This document shows, one piece after another, positions 1-5,695 of a stretch of DNA of 5,695 nt. This DNA comes from Terriglobales bacterium (GTDB lineage Bacteria > Acidobacteriota > Terriglobia > Terriglobales > Acidobacteriaceae). Position 1 is the first letter of the stretch. Every line of letters begins with the position of its first letter. The stretch covers positions 1 through 5,695 of the forward strand of contig JASHXK010000123.1 in NCBI GenBank assembly GCA_030043575.1, written 5' to 3'. The notes below the pieces were generated by a model. The model was given only the letters and a program-made list of their open reading frames with translations. It searched no databases and was not told the origin of the DNA. The translations under genes were made by a program, and so were the position numbers.

Positions 1-1413
1 CTGCGTCCGCCGGACTGGACTGGACCATGCTCCGTGACCTACAACCTTCCCGCAGGATGGGCGATTCATCATCCCGCGGGTGCGACGCGCGCAGAAGGGA
101 CGCGCACGTGGAAGTATCCCAGCTATCTGACGCTGCTGGATTCACCGGTCGTCATCGGCCGATTCGACCGCATAGTTCGCAAAGTGCGCGATACTTCCTT
201 TTATCTCGTCTTCCTCGATCACGCGCTGGGCTTCGAATCCGAAACCGATCGCTTCGCCGAGGAAGTCGCGAAGATCGCCGAAGAATTCGCCGAAGTCTTC
301 GGCAAATTTCCTTTCGCGGACTACACCTTTATTCTGTCGTGCAGTCCCAACGCGCATTGGGGACTGGAGCACGCGACCAGCAGCGTTTGTGGTCTCGGGC
401 CCGACGTCTTTGTCGATCCCGCCAAGACAAGTTTCGCCCTGCGCTTGTGCGCGCACGAGCTTTTTCACGCCTGGAACGTCTGCGGGTTGAAGCCGTCGCC
501 GCTGGGCAAGCCCGATTTGCGAGACGGAAGTTATAGCGAGGGATTGTGGGTTGGCGAAGGCGTCACGCGATACTACGAATTCCTTGCTTTGACCCGCACT
601 GGTGTCTACTCCGCCGAGCAGTTCTTCAGCTCGATGGTCAATTTCTATCGCCAGACTTCAGCTGTTCCGGCGTACTCTCGCGTGACTGCCATCGATTCGT
701 CATTGGCTACCTTCGTCAACCATCGCCGGTACTCCGGCCGCTGCAACAACTCGATCGACTACTACGACAAGGGCATGATCATCGCCTTCGACATCGACGC
801 CGAGCTGCGCCTGCGCGACGATTCGCTGGATCGCGCCTTCGCGGCCTTTTATGACCGCTACATTGGCCTCGCAGACGGCTACGCGACCGACGGCATCATT
901 ACCTTTTTCGACCAGCGTAGCCGCGATGTCGGAGAGCGGATGCGGCGTGAGATCGCCACCACTTCCGATCTCAGCTTCAAAGACCAGCTGACTCGCCTGG
1001 GTTTTCGCGTCGAAGTAGAAACGATTCCTTATCTTGGCTTACTCTTCCGCGAATCCATCAGCCCAACCATCGCGGACGTTCCCGATGACGGTCCCGCAGG
1101 TGGGTCGGGCATCGCGCCGGGCGATGTCATCACCAGCTTGAACGGCTTTCCCTTCAGCGCGGCCGGATTCAAGTGGGCGGTGAAACAGAACCAGCCAGTT
1201 CGAATCGAAGTCCTCCGCGGTCATCGCACGCTGTCGTTCGAGATTGCGCCCGGCAGCCGCACGCGAATTGCCTCGCTGCTATGGAACGGCAACGAAGCGC
1301 AAGCGGAGCGAATTCGCTTGTGGCTCAAGCGCCAGGACTTTCACCCCTTGCCCGGCCAAAAGCTGTCGCTCGACTTCTACGAAAACTTTCACGGAATCGA
1401 AATCATTCTGTGA
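1..1413 (+). CDS. M61 family (glycyl aminopeptidase-like) metallopeptidase with C-terminal PDZ domain, 5' end missing
   Basis: This is the C-terminal part of a zinc aminopeptidase of MEROPS family M61; family members release N-terminal residues (typically Gly or Ala) from peptides. The frame is open from the first base, and the first 11 codons read naturally into a family-like segment (NLPAGW, then LLDSPVVIG), so the true start lies upstream; the GTG at 34 is internal. 470 residues are visible against a usual 550-640, so most of the N-terminal beta domain is missing. Numbering from base 1, the zinc site is HELFH at residues 152-156 followed by WN. The third ligand is Glu186 in WVGEG, then VTRYY; the 30-residue spacing from the second His matches the family. 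YYDKG at 254-258 is another conserved block. A PDZ-like domain spans about 343-418 (SGIAPGDVITSLNG). The gene ends at TGA 1411-1413, 108 bp before the M1 gene. Whether the protein is exported cannot be judged without its N-terminus. Confidence 0.92.
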   Translation: MRPPDWTGPCSVTYNLPAGWAIHHPAGATRAEGTRTWKYPSYLTLLDSPVVIGRFDRIVRKVRDTSFYLVFLDHALGFESETDRFAEEVAKIAEEFAEVFGKFPFADYTFILSCSPNAHWGLEHATSSVCGLGPDVFVDPAKTSFALRLCAHELFHAWNVCGLKPSPLGKPDLRDGSYSEGLWVGEGVTRYYEFLALTRTGVYSAEQFFSSMVNFYRQTSAVPAYSRVTAIDSSLATFVNHRRYSGRCNNSIDYYDKGMIIAFDIDAELRLRDDSLDRAFAAFYDRYIGLADGYATDGIITFFDQRSRDVGERMRREIATTSDLSFKDQLTRLGFRVEVETIPYLGLLFRESISPTIADVPDDGPAGGSGIAPGDVITSLNGFPFSAAGFKWAVKQNQPVRIEVLRGHRTLSFEIAPGSRTRIASLLWNGNEAQAERIRLWLKRQDFHPLPGQKLSLDFYENFHGIEIIL

Positions 1414-1511
1414 ATTCGCGGACAGCTCGAGTTCCGGTAAACTTATTTCCAACAACCCTCGCGCGTCACTGCCGTTCTACCCTCGTCCAAGCTGGTATTC
1501 TGATATTTCTC

Positions 1512-1517
1512 GGAGAG
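1512..1517 (+). promoter_or_regulatory. Shine-Dalgarno site that fixes a GTG start
   Basis: GGAGAG lies with its GGAG core 6 nt before GTG at 1522. An in-frame TGA at 1501-1503 rules out any earlier start, and the next in-frame candidate is a GTG at codon 8 without a comparable site. This supports GTG 1522 as the start of the M1 aminopeptidase. Confidence 0.75.
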
Positions 1518-1521
1518 ACCC

Positions 1522-4143
1522 GTGCCCGATCAAGACGCCGCTGTGAAGCGGCTTGCCGATTATCGTCCCTGCAGTTTTGCCACTGACCTTGACCTTTCGT
1601 TCAATCTCGATCCACGTGAAACCCGTGTCCGCACTCGCTACAACGTGCGGCGGCTGATCGATAACGGCCAGCCACTCGTCCTCGATGGCGTCGGCCTGAA
1701 GATCGAACGCATCGCCCTGAACGGCGAGACGCTCCCGGCAGATTGTTATCAACAAGAGCCGGAGCGCCTCATCATCGCGACGCCGCTGGCAACCACCTTC
1801 AGGCTCGAGATCGAGACCGTCATCTGCCCGGAAGACAACACCGCGCTCGAAGGCCTCTACATCTCCGGCGGCCGCTTCTGCACGCAATGCGAGTCGGAGG
1901 GCTTCCGCCACATTGCGTTTTCGCTTGACCGTCCCGACGTGCTCTCGCGCTTCGAGGTCCACATGGAGGCGGACAAGGCGCGCTTTCCCACCTTGCTCTC
2001 CAATGGCGATCTGCTCGACAGCGGCGAGGCCGCCGGCGGACGTCACTATGCCACCTACAAGGACCCGCATCTTAAGCCGTCATATCTGTTCGCGCTGGTG
2101 GCCGGCTCGTTCGACACCATCAGCGACGAGCACACCACGCCCTCCGGCCGCCGGGTCAAGCTGCACATTCACACCGATCAAGGCGACGCACAGCGGGCTC
2201 GCTTCGCGATGGAGGCGTTGAAACGCGCCATGGTCTGGGACGAGCGCGTCTTCGGCCGCGAATACGATCTTGGCGAGTTCCACATCGTCGCCGTGCGCGA
2301 TTTCAACTTCGGCGCGATGGAAAATAAGGGCCTCAACATCTTCAACTCTTCGCGCCTGCTGGCCGATCCCGACACCGCAACCGACGACGACTTCGAAGAT
2401 ATCGAGCGCGTCGTGGGCCACGAGTACTTCCATAACTGGACCGGCAATCGCATCACCCTGCGCAACTGGTTCCAGCTGTGTCTCAAGGAAGGTCTGACCG
2501 TTTATCGCGATTCGGAATTCTCCGCCGATCAGCGCTCACGCGCCGTGAAGCGAATCAAAGATGTGCAGGCCCTGCGCGAGCGCCAGTTTGCCGAAGACGC
2601 TGGTCCGCTGGCCCACGCCGTGCGTCCCGACACTTATACCGAGATCACGAACTTCTACACTGCGACGGTCTACAACAAGGGCGCGGAGCTGGTGCGCACG
2701 CTGCGGGCGCTGATCGGCGAGGAAAATTTTTTCCGCGGCATGGGGCTGTACTTCCGAGTATGGGACGGCCAGGCGGTGACCGTCGAGCAGTTCGTGGAGT
2801 GCTTCGCCGAGGTCAGCAAGCGCAAGCTCACCGATTTCTTCCGCTGGTACACGCAGGCGGGAACGCCACATGTGACGGTGCGCGGCGACTACCATCCCAG
2901 CGAAAAAAGCTACCACCTGACGGTTTCCCAGAAGACGCCGCCCACGCCAGGCCAAGACAAGAAGCAGCCGCTTCCAATTCCGCTGAAACTAGGTTTTCTC
3001 GCGCACGACGGGCGTCAGCTGACGGCGCAGTTGAAAGATACGAAAGCGCCGCAATCGGAATTCGAGTTAGTGCTGGACAACGAATCGACACGATTCACTT
3101 TTGAGCAGGTTGAGAGCGAGCCGATTCCGGCGGTGCTGCGCGGTTTTCGCGCCCCGGTGGCGATCGACGATGGACTCGGCGTTCGCGAGCGCGTGGTGCA
3201 GATGGCTCATGATCCCGATGCCTTCACCCGCTGGGATGCCGGCCAGAATCTGATGACCGCCGCGATCCTCGCCGAAGCCGCCGGCACGCCCGATGCAGGT
3301 CCGCCGATCGATCAGATTGCTGGCGCGCTGGCGCGCGAACTGCAGCACGCTGACAAGGATCGCGCGTTTACGGCGGTCGCATTGCGTCTGCCCACACTGG
3401 TCCGGCTCATTCAGTTTGGCGACAAGCCCGATCCCGAAAAACTCTTCCACGCAAGAAATTCTCTGCGGCGCAAAATTGCGGAGACCAGTAAGCAGCGCCT
3501 CGAGGAGTTGGCAGCTGCGACCGACGCCGATCCCGCCTCGACCGATCAGGATCATGTCGCAAAACGTGCGTTGCGCAATACTGCGCTGGATCTGCTGGCG
3601 TCGCTGGGAACCGAGCAGGGCGCTTTGATCATGAAGGCCTTCGAAGGGGCTCGCAGCATGACCGAGCGCATGGGCGCGCTGGTGGCGCTTGCCCAGCTCG
3701 AAGGCGAGCTGTTCGATCAGGCGCTCGATCAGTTCCTCAAACAGTGGCAGCATATCCCGATCGCAGTCGATAAGTGGTTTGCGGTACAGGCCGTCGCACC
3801 GCGCGCCGACGCAGCTGCCCGCGTGCGCAGGCTTACGGAACACAATCTGTTCGAGCTGAAGAACCCCAATCGTGCGCGTTCTATTTACGACGCCTTCGGC
3901 GCGCGCAACGTCCGCGCCTTCCATGCTGCCGACGGGTCGGGGTATGAGTTCGTGGGTGATGGCATAAAGAAGATCGATCCCATCAATCCCATGGTCGCGG
4001 CTCGACTGGCCAAGCTATTCGAGCCCTGGCGGCGATTCGATAGTGACCGCCAATCCAAGGCGCATGATGTCTTGCGCAGGCTATCCAGCGCCGGGCTCTC
4101 GAAGAATGTCCAGGACATCGTGGAGCGCACGCTACAGCAGTAG
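1522..4143 (+). CDS. pepN: Aminopeptidase N, PepN-type M1 family zinc metallopeptidase (complete)
   Basis: A broad-specificity alanyl/arginyl aminopeptidase that removes N-terminal residues from peptides, normally in the cytoplasm during the last steps of protein turnover. No signal peptide is seen. The 873 residues compare with 870 in E. coli PepN. The landmarks all lie 3 residues later than in that enzyme: the N-terminus-binding Glu124 in CTQCESEGFRH, GAMEN at 264-268, the zinc site HEYFHNWTGNR with His300, Glu301 and His304, third ligand Glu323 in LKEGLT, and transition-state Tyr384 in TATVYNKGAE. By analogy the domains are an N-terminal beta domain (about 1-196), the thermolysin-like catalytic domain (197-447), an Ig-like beta domain (448-549) and a helical C-terminal domain (550-873). 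The start is GTG with a good Shine-Dalgarno site; the stop is TAG. The constant offset means essentially no insertions in the N-terminal half, and all catalytic residues are intact. It may be co-transcribed with the upstream M61 gene, though the 108 bp gap leaves room for its own promoter. Confidence 0.97.
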   Translation: MPDQDAAVKRLADYRPCSFATDLDLSFNLDPRETRVRTRYNVRRLIDNGQPLVLDGVGLKIERIALNGETLPADCYQQEPERLIIATPLATTFRLEIETVICPEDNTALEGLYISGGRFCTQCESEGFRHIAFSLDRPDVLSRFEVHMEADKARFPTLLSNGDLLDSGEAAGGRHYATYKDPHLKPSYLFALVAGSFDTISDEHTTPSGRRVKLHIHTDQGDAQRARFAMEALKRAMVWDERVFGREYDLGEFHIVAVRDFNFGAMENKGLNIFNSSRLLADPDTATDDDFEDIERVVGHEYFHNWTGNRITLRNWFQLCLKEGLTVYRDSEFSADQRSRAVKRIKDVQALRERQFAEDAGPLAHAVRPDTYTEITNFYTATVYNKGAELVRTLRALIGEENFFRGMGLYFRVWDGQAVTVEQFVECFAEVSKRKLTDFFRWYTQAGTPHVTVRGDYHPSEKSYHLTVSQKTPPTPGQDKKQPLPIPLKLGFLAHDGRQLTAQLKDTKAPQSEFELVLDNESTRFTFEQVESEPIPAVLRGFRAPVAIDDGLGVRERVVQMAHDPDAFTRWDAGQNLMTAAILAEAAGTPDAGPPIDQIAGALARELQHADKDRAFTAVALRLPTLVRLIQFGDKPDPEKLFHARNSLRRKIAETSKQRLEELAAATDADPASTDQDHVAKRALRNTALDLLASLGTEQGALIMKAFEGARSMTERMGALVALAQLEGELFDQALDQFLKQWQHIPIAVDKWFAVQAVAPRADAAARVRRLTEHNLFELKNPNRARSIYDAFGARNVRAFHAADGSGYEFVGDGIKKIDPINPMVAARLAKLFEPWRRFDSDRQSKAHDVLRRLSSAGLSKNVQDIVERTLQQ

Positions 4144-4186
4144 GCTGCTGGGCCGGCCTTGGGATATTTCTAGAGCCGATCAGGCT

Positions 4187-4337
4187 GGGTGGAGCACGCT
4201 TTCAAGCGTGTATTTATGGCTGCAGGCCAGGAAAAGCTTCAGCCGTTGAGGTAAGTTCGACAGCTAGCTACCGCCGCGGGTAAAGCCTCGCTCCCATACT
4301 ATTGGCCTTAATGCACACCAGAAGGCGTGCTCCAGCC
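4187..4337. repeat. REP/REPIN-like inverted repeat between pepN and the SpoIIAA-like gene
   Basis: The outer arms at 4187-4203 and 4321-4337 are reverse complements at 15 of 17 positions, including a perfect 10 bp core (TGGAGCACGC at 4190-4199 against GCGTGCTCCA at 4325-4334). Similarity continues inwards to about 25 of 34 positions (4187-4220 against 4304-4337). Each arm also folds on itself. In the left arm CACGCT (4195-4200) pairs with AGCGTG (4205-4210) around a TTCA loop. In the right arm 4313-4319 pairs with 4324-4330 at 6 of 7 positions around an AGAA loop. Two self-complementary units in opposite orientation around a spacer of about 80 bp is the layout of paired REP elements (REPINs) or a small non-autonomous palindromic element. 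Neither hairpin is followed by a run of T, so simple intrinsic termination is unlikely, although the structure could still stabilise the 3' end of the pepN mRNA. The rest of the 280 bp gap shows no gene. Confidence 0.6.
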
Positions 4338-4389
4338 GGTAGACAAGAGCAAGGTAGCTACTCGACGTTAGCCGCCGCCGCGCCCACGT

Positions 4390-4395
4390 TATACT
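4390..4395 (+). promoter_or_regulatory. Possible -10 box for the SpoIIAA-like gene
   Basis: TATACT matches the sigma-70 -10 consensus at 5 of 6 positions and lies 28 bp before ATG 4424, which would give a 5' leader of roughly 20 nt carrying the AAAGGAG site at 4407-4413. No convincing -35 is present: TTAGCC (4368-4373, 16 bp spacing) matches at 3 of 6, and TCGACG (4362-4367) matches at 4 of 6 but is 22 bp away. The location is sensible but the evidence is thin. Confidence 0.35.
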
Positions 4396-4423
4396 GCAAC
4401 GTACCCAAAGGAGCCTTTACGGA

Positions 4424-4879
4424 ATGATCGAACGACTCAAGGAGAGTTCAGGCGGAGTACTGGGATTTCAAGTCATCGGCAGAATGACGGACGAGGACAT
4501 CAAAGCCTTCGAACCGCAAATCGAGTTCCTGATTCGCGAGCGCAAACACAAGCCCATCGGCATCCTCGCCGACCTTTCGCAGATGCGTGGCGCCGACTGG
4601 AAGGCGCGTTGGGACGAGATGCGCTTCCTGCAGAAACACTCCGAACACATTGCGCGCATGGCCATTGTGGGCGCCGACAAGTGGGAGGAGATCGTAGCCA
4701 TAGTCACCGCAGGTGCGGCAATCCTGGAAGCCGAGACACGGTATTTCGATAAATCGGAGATGCTGCGCGCGTGGGAGTGGGTGCGCACCGCCCGCCACGC
4801 GGAAGATATGCCGGTTCGCCAGATCTCCGCCGCCACGGGAATCTGGAAGGACTATCATCCCGAATACATGGATCTATAG
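4424..4879 (+). CDS. SpoIIAA-like (STAS-fold related) protein with C-terminal extension
   Basis: A 151-residue soluble protein resembling the SpoIIAA-like family (Pfam PF11964), whose fold is related to the STAS domain of anti-sigma factor antagonists. The biochemical role of this family is poorly defined. The match rests on the pattern along the chain: an opening like MIERLKESSGGVLGFQVIGRM, then TDEDIKAFEPQIE (22-34), a strand PIGILADL (44-51), a helix with W and R/K residues (about 56-75), HIARMAIVGADKWEE (75-89), and RYFDKSEMLRAWEWVR (106-121). No Ser known to be phosphorylated in true SpoIIAA can be assigned with confidence. Residues 122-151 form a tail (ending HPEYMDL) beyond the usual end of the family domain. 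The start is ATG, with AAAGGAG at 4407-4413 ending 10 nt before it. There is no signal peptide or membrane segment. No kinase or sigma factor gene is adjacent, so a classical partner-switching role is not supported by context. Confidence 0.85.
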   Translation: MIERLKESSGGVLGFQVIGRMTDEDIKAFEPQIEFLIRERKHKPIGILADLSQMRGADWKARWDEMRFLQKHSEHIARMAIVGADKWEEIVAIVTAGAAILEAETRYFDKSEMLRAWEWVRTARHAEDMPVRQISAATGIWKDYHPEYMDL

Positions 4880-4919
4880 GAATTGCGTTGGAAGCGGTAG
4901 CGGTTGTCCCCGATTACAA

Positions 4920-4924
4920 GGGAG
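4920..4924 (+). promoter_or_regulatory. Shine-Dalgarno site that sets the lipoprotein start
   Basis: GGGAG is followed by a 7 nt spacer and ATG 4932. The same frame is open back to an ATG at 4713, inside the preceding gene, but that longer version would bury the signal peptide and overlap a well-supported gene. The site therefore argues for ATG 4932. Confidence 0.75.
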
Positions 4925-4931
4925 CACTGAA

Positions 4932-5417
4932 ATGTCCCGGGTTGTGACCAGATGGCGAGCATTGTTGTTAGTCTTGGCCGTGTTGCTGGCGGCTTCTGCC
5001 GGCTGCGCTGTCAAGTGGACTCCGTTCTACGACCAGACTCTCGACGACAAAGCTACCAGCTTCCAGCAGGACCTGGAAACTTATCTGACTAAGCTGGAAA
5101 GTCTGCAAGCGCCAGCCTGCACGTATCAGCAGAATTTGGATTTCTACCAGAAGGGCAGTGCACAACTGGCCGTGATGCAGACGCGCGCCCAGGCCTCACC
5201 GCATAATACGCAGCTTGTGGAAATTGTCGGATTGCTGCAGAAGAACTTCGCTCAGCTTAAGAACCTGCAGCAGAATGCCGGAAACAGTTGTTTGAACAGC
5301 ACAGTGATTGAAGTGGCGCGGGCCGGCTTCCAACCGATCTTCACGTCCCTGCTCACCTACGAACTCGCGCTGAAGGCCAACGAAGCTCCGGCCACGGCGC
5401 CCACCCTGAAGCAATAG
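4932..5417 (+). CDS. Small predicted lipoprotein, glutamine-rich, unknown function
   Basis: I do not recognise a named family. The 161-residue protein begins with a typical export signal: MSRVVTRWR supplies positive charge, residues 10-23 are hydrophobic (LLLVLAVLLAASA), and a lipobox-like SAGC ends at Cys25. Ser at the -3 position is less usual than Leu but permitted in lipoprotein patterns, so signal peptidase II processing and membrane anchoring are likely; cleavage by signal peptidase I is the alternative. The mature part (26-161) looks mostly helical and is rich in Gln (17 in the whole protein), with helices roughly at 38-59, 66-88, 92-116 and 122-150. Cys63 and Cys120 could form a disulfide in the periplasm. 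The start is ATG with GGGAG 7 nt upstream. It lies 52 bp after the SpoIIAA-like gene and only 18 bp before the next gene, so it is probably co-transcribed with the latter. The function is unknown; a helical envelope or adaptor protein is one possibility. Confidence 0.8.
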   Translation: MSRVVTRWRALLLVLAVLLAASAGCAVKWTPFYDQTLDDKATSFQQDLETYLTKLESLQAPACTYQQNLDFYQKGSAQLAVMQTRAQASPHNTQLVEIVGLLQKNFAQLKNLQQNAGNSCLNSTVIEVARAGFQPIFTSLLTYELALKANEAPATAPTLKQ

Positions 5418-5435
5418 CGACGGAGGTCTATCACC

Positions 5436-5695
5436 ATGGCAGATCTTGACGTGGAAGCTGTTCTGCAGAGTATGTCCGCCGCTGCGGCCACAGTCCTGCA
5501 AAGCAAATGGCCCGCGATCAAGTCATTTGCTACCGCGGAATTCGAAAAGATTGCGCAGACGGTGGTCACCATTGGTCAGGGTGTCGCGGCCGGGACCATC
5601 ACTCAAGATCAGGCGCCAATCCTTTTGGATATGCAGAAGAACGCCTCGCAGGCAGTTCTGGCGGCACTCGAGGGAATGAGCGTGCTCGCTGCCGA
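5436..5695 (+). CDS. Alanine-rich helical protein of unknown function, 3' end missing
   Basis: The frame opens with ATG 5436, preceded by a strong GGAGG site at 5422-5426 with a 9 nt spacer, and stays open to the window edge, giving 86 complete codons. The protein starts MADLDVEAVLQSM. It is rich in Ala (19 of 86) and Gln (8) with a single Trp (25) and no Cys. The sequence suggests long amphipathic helices, roughly 5-47 and 58-86, with a short Gly-containing turn between (GQGVAAGTI, 47-55). There is no signal peptide or clear membrane segment, so a cytoplasmic location is the default. It follows the predicted lipoprotein gene by 18 bp, which suggests one transcript and possibly a shared process. 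I do not recognise a family. With the C-terminus absent, it could be the start of a longer protein. Confidence 0.75.
   Translation, partial: MADLDVEAVLQSMSAAAATVLQSKWPAIKSFATAEFEKIAQTVVTIGQGVAAGTITQDQAPILLDMQKNASQAVLAALEGMSVLAA

Noticed and set aside
34..36. GTG as the start of the M61 peptidase
   Set aside because: The frame is open upstream to base 1, the codons before it fit the family pattern, and the N-terminal domain would otherwise be missing. The gene is simply cut by the window edge.
1493..1501. Extended -10-like TGGTATTCT before pepN
   Set aside because: The hexamer matches consensus at only 4 of 6 positions and no -35 is visible at the right distance. Too weak to call a promoter.
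1477..2070. 197-codon open frame on the minus strand over the start of pepN
   Set aside because: It is antisense to the N-terminal domain of pepN, has no recognisable protein features, and is explained by GC-rich codon structure.
3067..3924. Long 285-codon open frame on the minus strand
   Set aside because: It lies wholly inside pepN, whose protein matches its family closely. The minus-strand translation has no recognisable domain and is a codon-bias shadow.
4135..4150. Perfect 6 bp hairpin (CAGCAG/CTGCTG) over the pepN stop codon, considered as a terminator
   Set aside because: The stem is short and no T-run follows (the next bases are GGCCGGCC), so it does not meet the pattern of an intrinsic terminator. 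It may be chance.
4713..4931. Upstream extension of the lipoprotein frame
   Set aside because: It overlaps the well-supported SpoIIAA-like gene in another frame, and it would place the hydrophobic signal segment in mid-protein. ATG 4932 has its own ribosome binding site.
5446..5679. 77-codon open frame overlapping the last gene
   Set aside because: It lacks a good ribosome binding site and has an Arg-rich shadow composition. The frame from ATG 5436 has a strong GGAGG and a natural composition.
1..5695. CRISPR array, tRNA, rRNA, insertion sequence, phage or defence genes
   Set aside because: No direct-repeat array, structural RNA signature, transposase or defence-protein motif was seen on either strand.

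Overview
The window is an ordinary-looking, densely coded stretch of bacterial chromosome with a GC-rich base composition (judged by eye) and every supported gene on the + strand. Codon use is uniform, Shine-Dalgarno sites are clear, and one intergenic gap holds a structured inverted repeat. The first aminopeptidase is truncated by the left edge and the last gene by the right edge. The gene mix (M61 peptidase with PDZ domain, PepN-type M1 aminopeptidase, SpoIIAA-like protein) and the REP-like inverted repeat fit a free-living soil or water bacterium. My best guess is Acidobacteriota, with Proteobacteria as the alternative. This is an inference, because no marker gene is present.

Left part (1-4143): two metallo-aminopeptidases in tandem. 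The first is the C-terminal three quarters or so of an M61 (glycyl aminopeptidase-like) enzyme with an HExxH...E zinc site and a C-terminal PDZ domain. The second, 108 bp downstream, is a complete 873-residue PepN-type M1 alanyl aminopeptidase. All its catalytic landmarks sit at a constant +3 offset from E. coli PepN. Both belong to the gluzincin group and probably act in peptide turnover, PepN in the cytoplasm.

Middle (4144-4423): a 280 bp gap without a credible gene. It carries an imperfect inverted repeat of about 150 bp whose two arms are each self-complementary, as in a REP pair or REPIN. A possible -10 box and a good ribosome binding site follow, leading into the next gene.

Right part (4424-5695): three small genes in a row. 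The first is a SpoIIAA-like (STAS-fold related) protein with an extra C-terminal tail. The second is a small glutamine-rich predicted lipoprotein. The third is an alanine-rich helical protein cut by the window edge. The last two are only 18 bp apart and are probably co-transcribed, and I recognise neither as a named family. They are the least explained coding content here. I see no sign of a defence system, phage, insertion sequence, CRISPR array, tRNA or rRNA.
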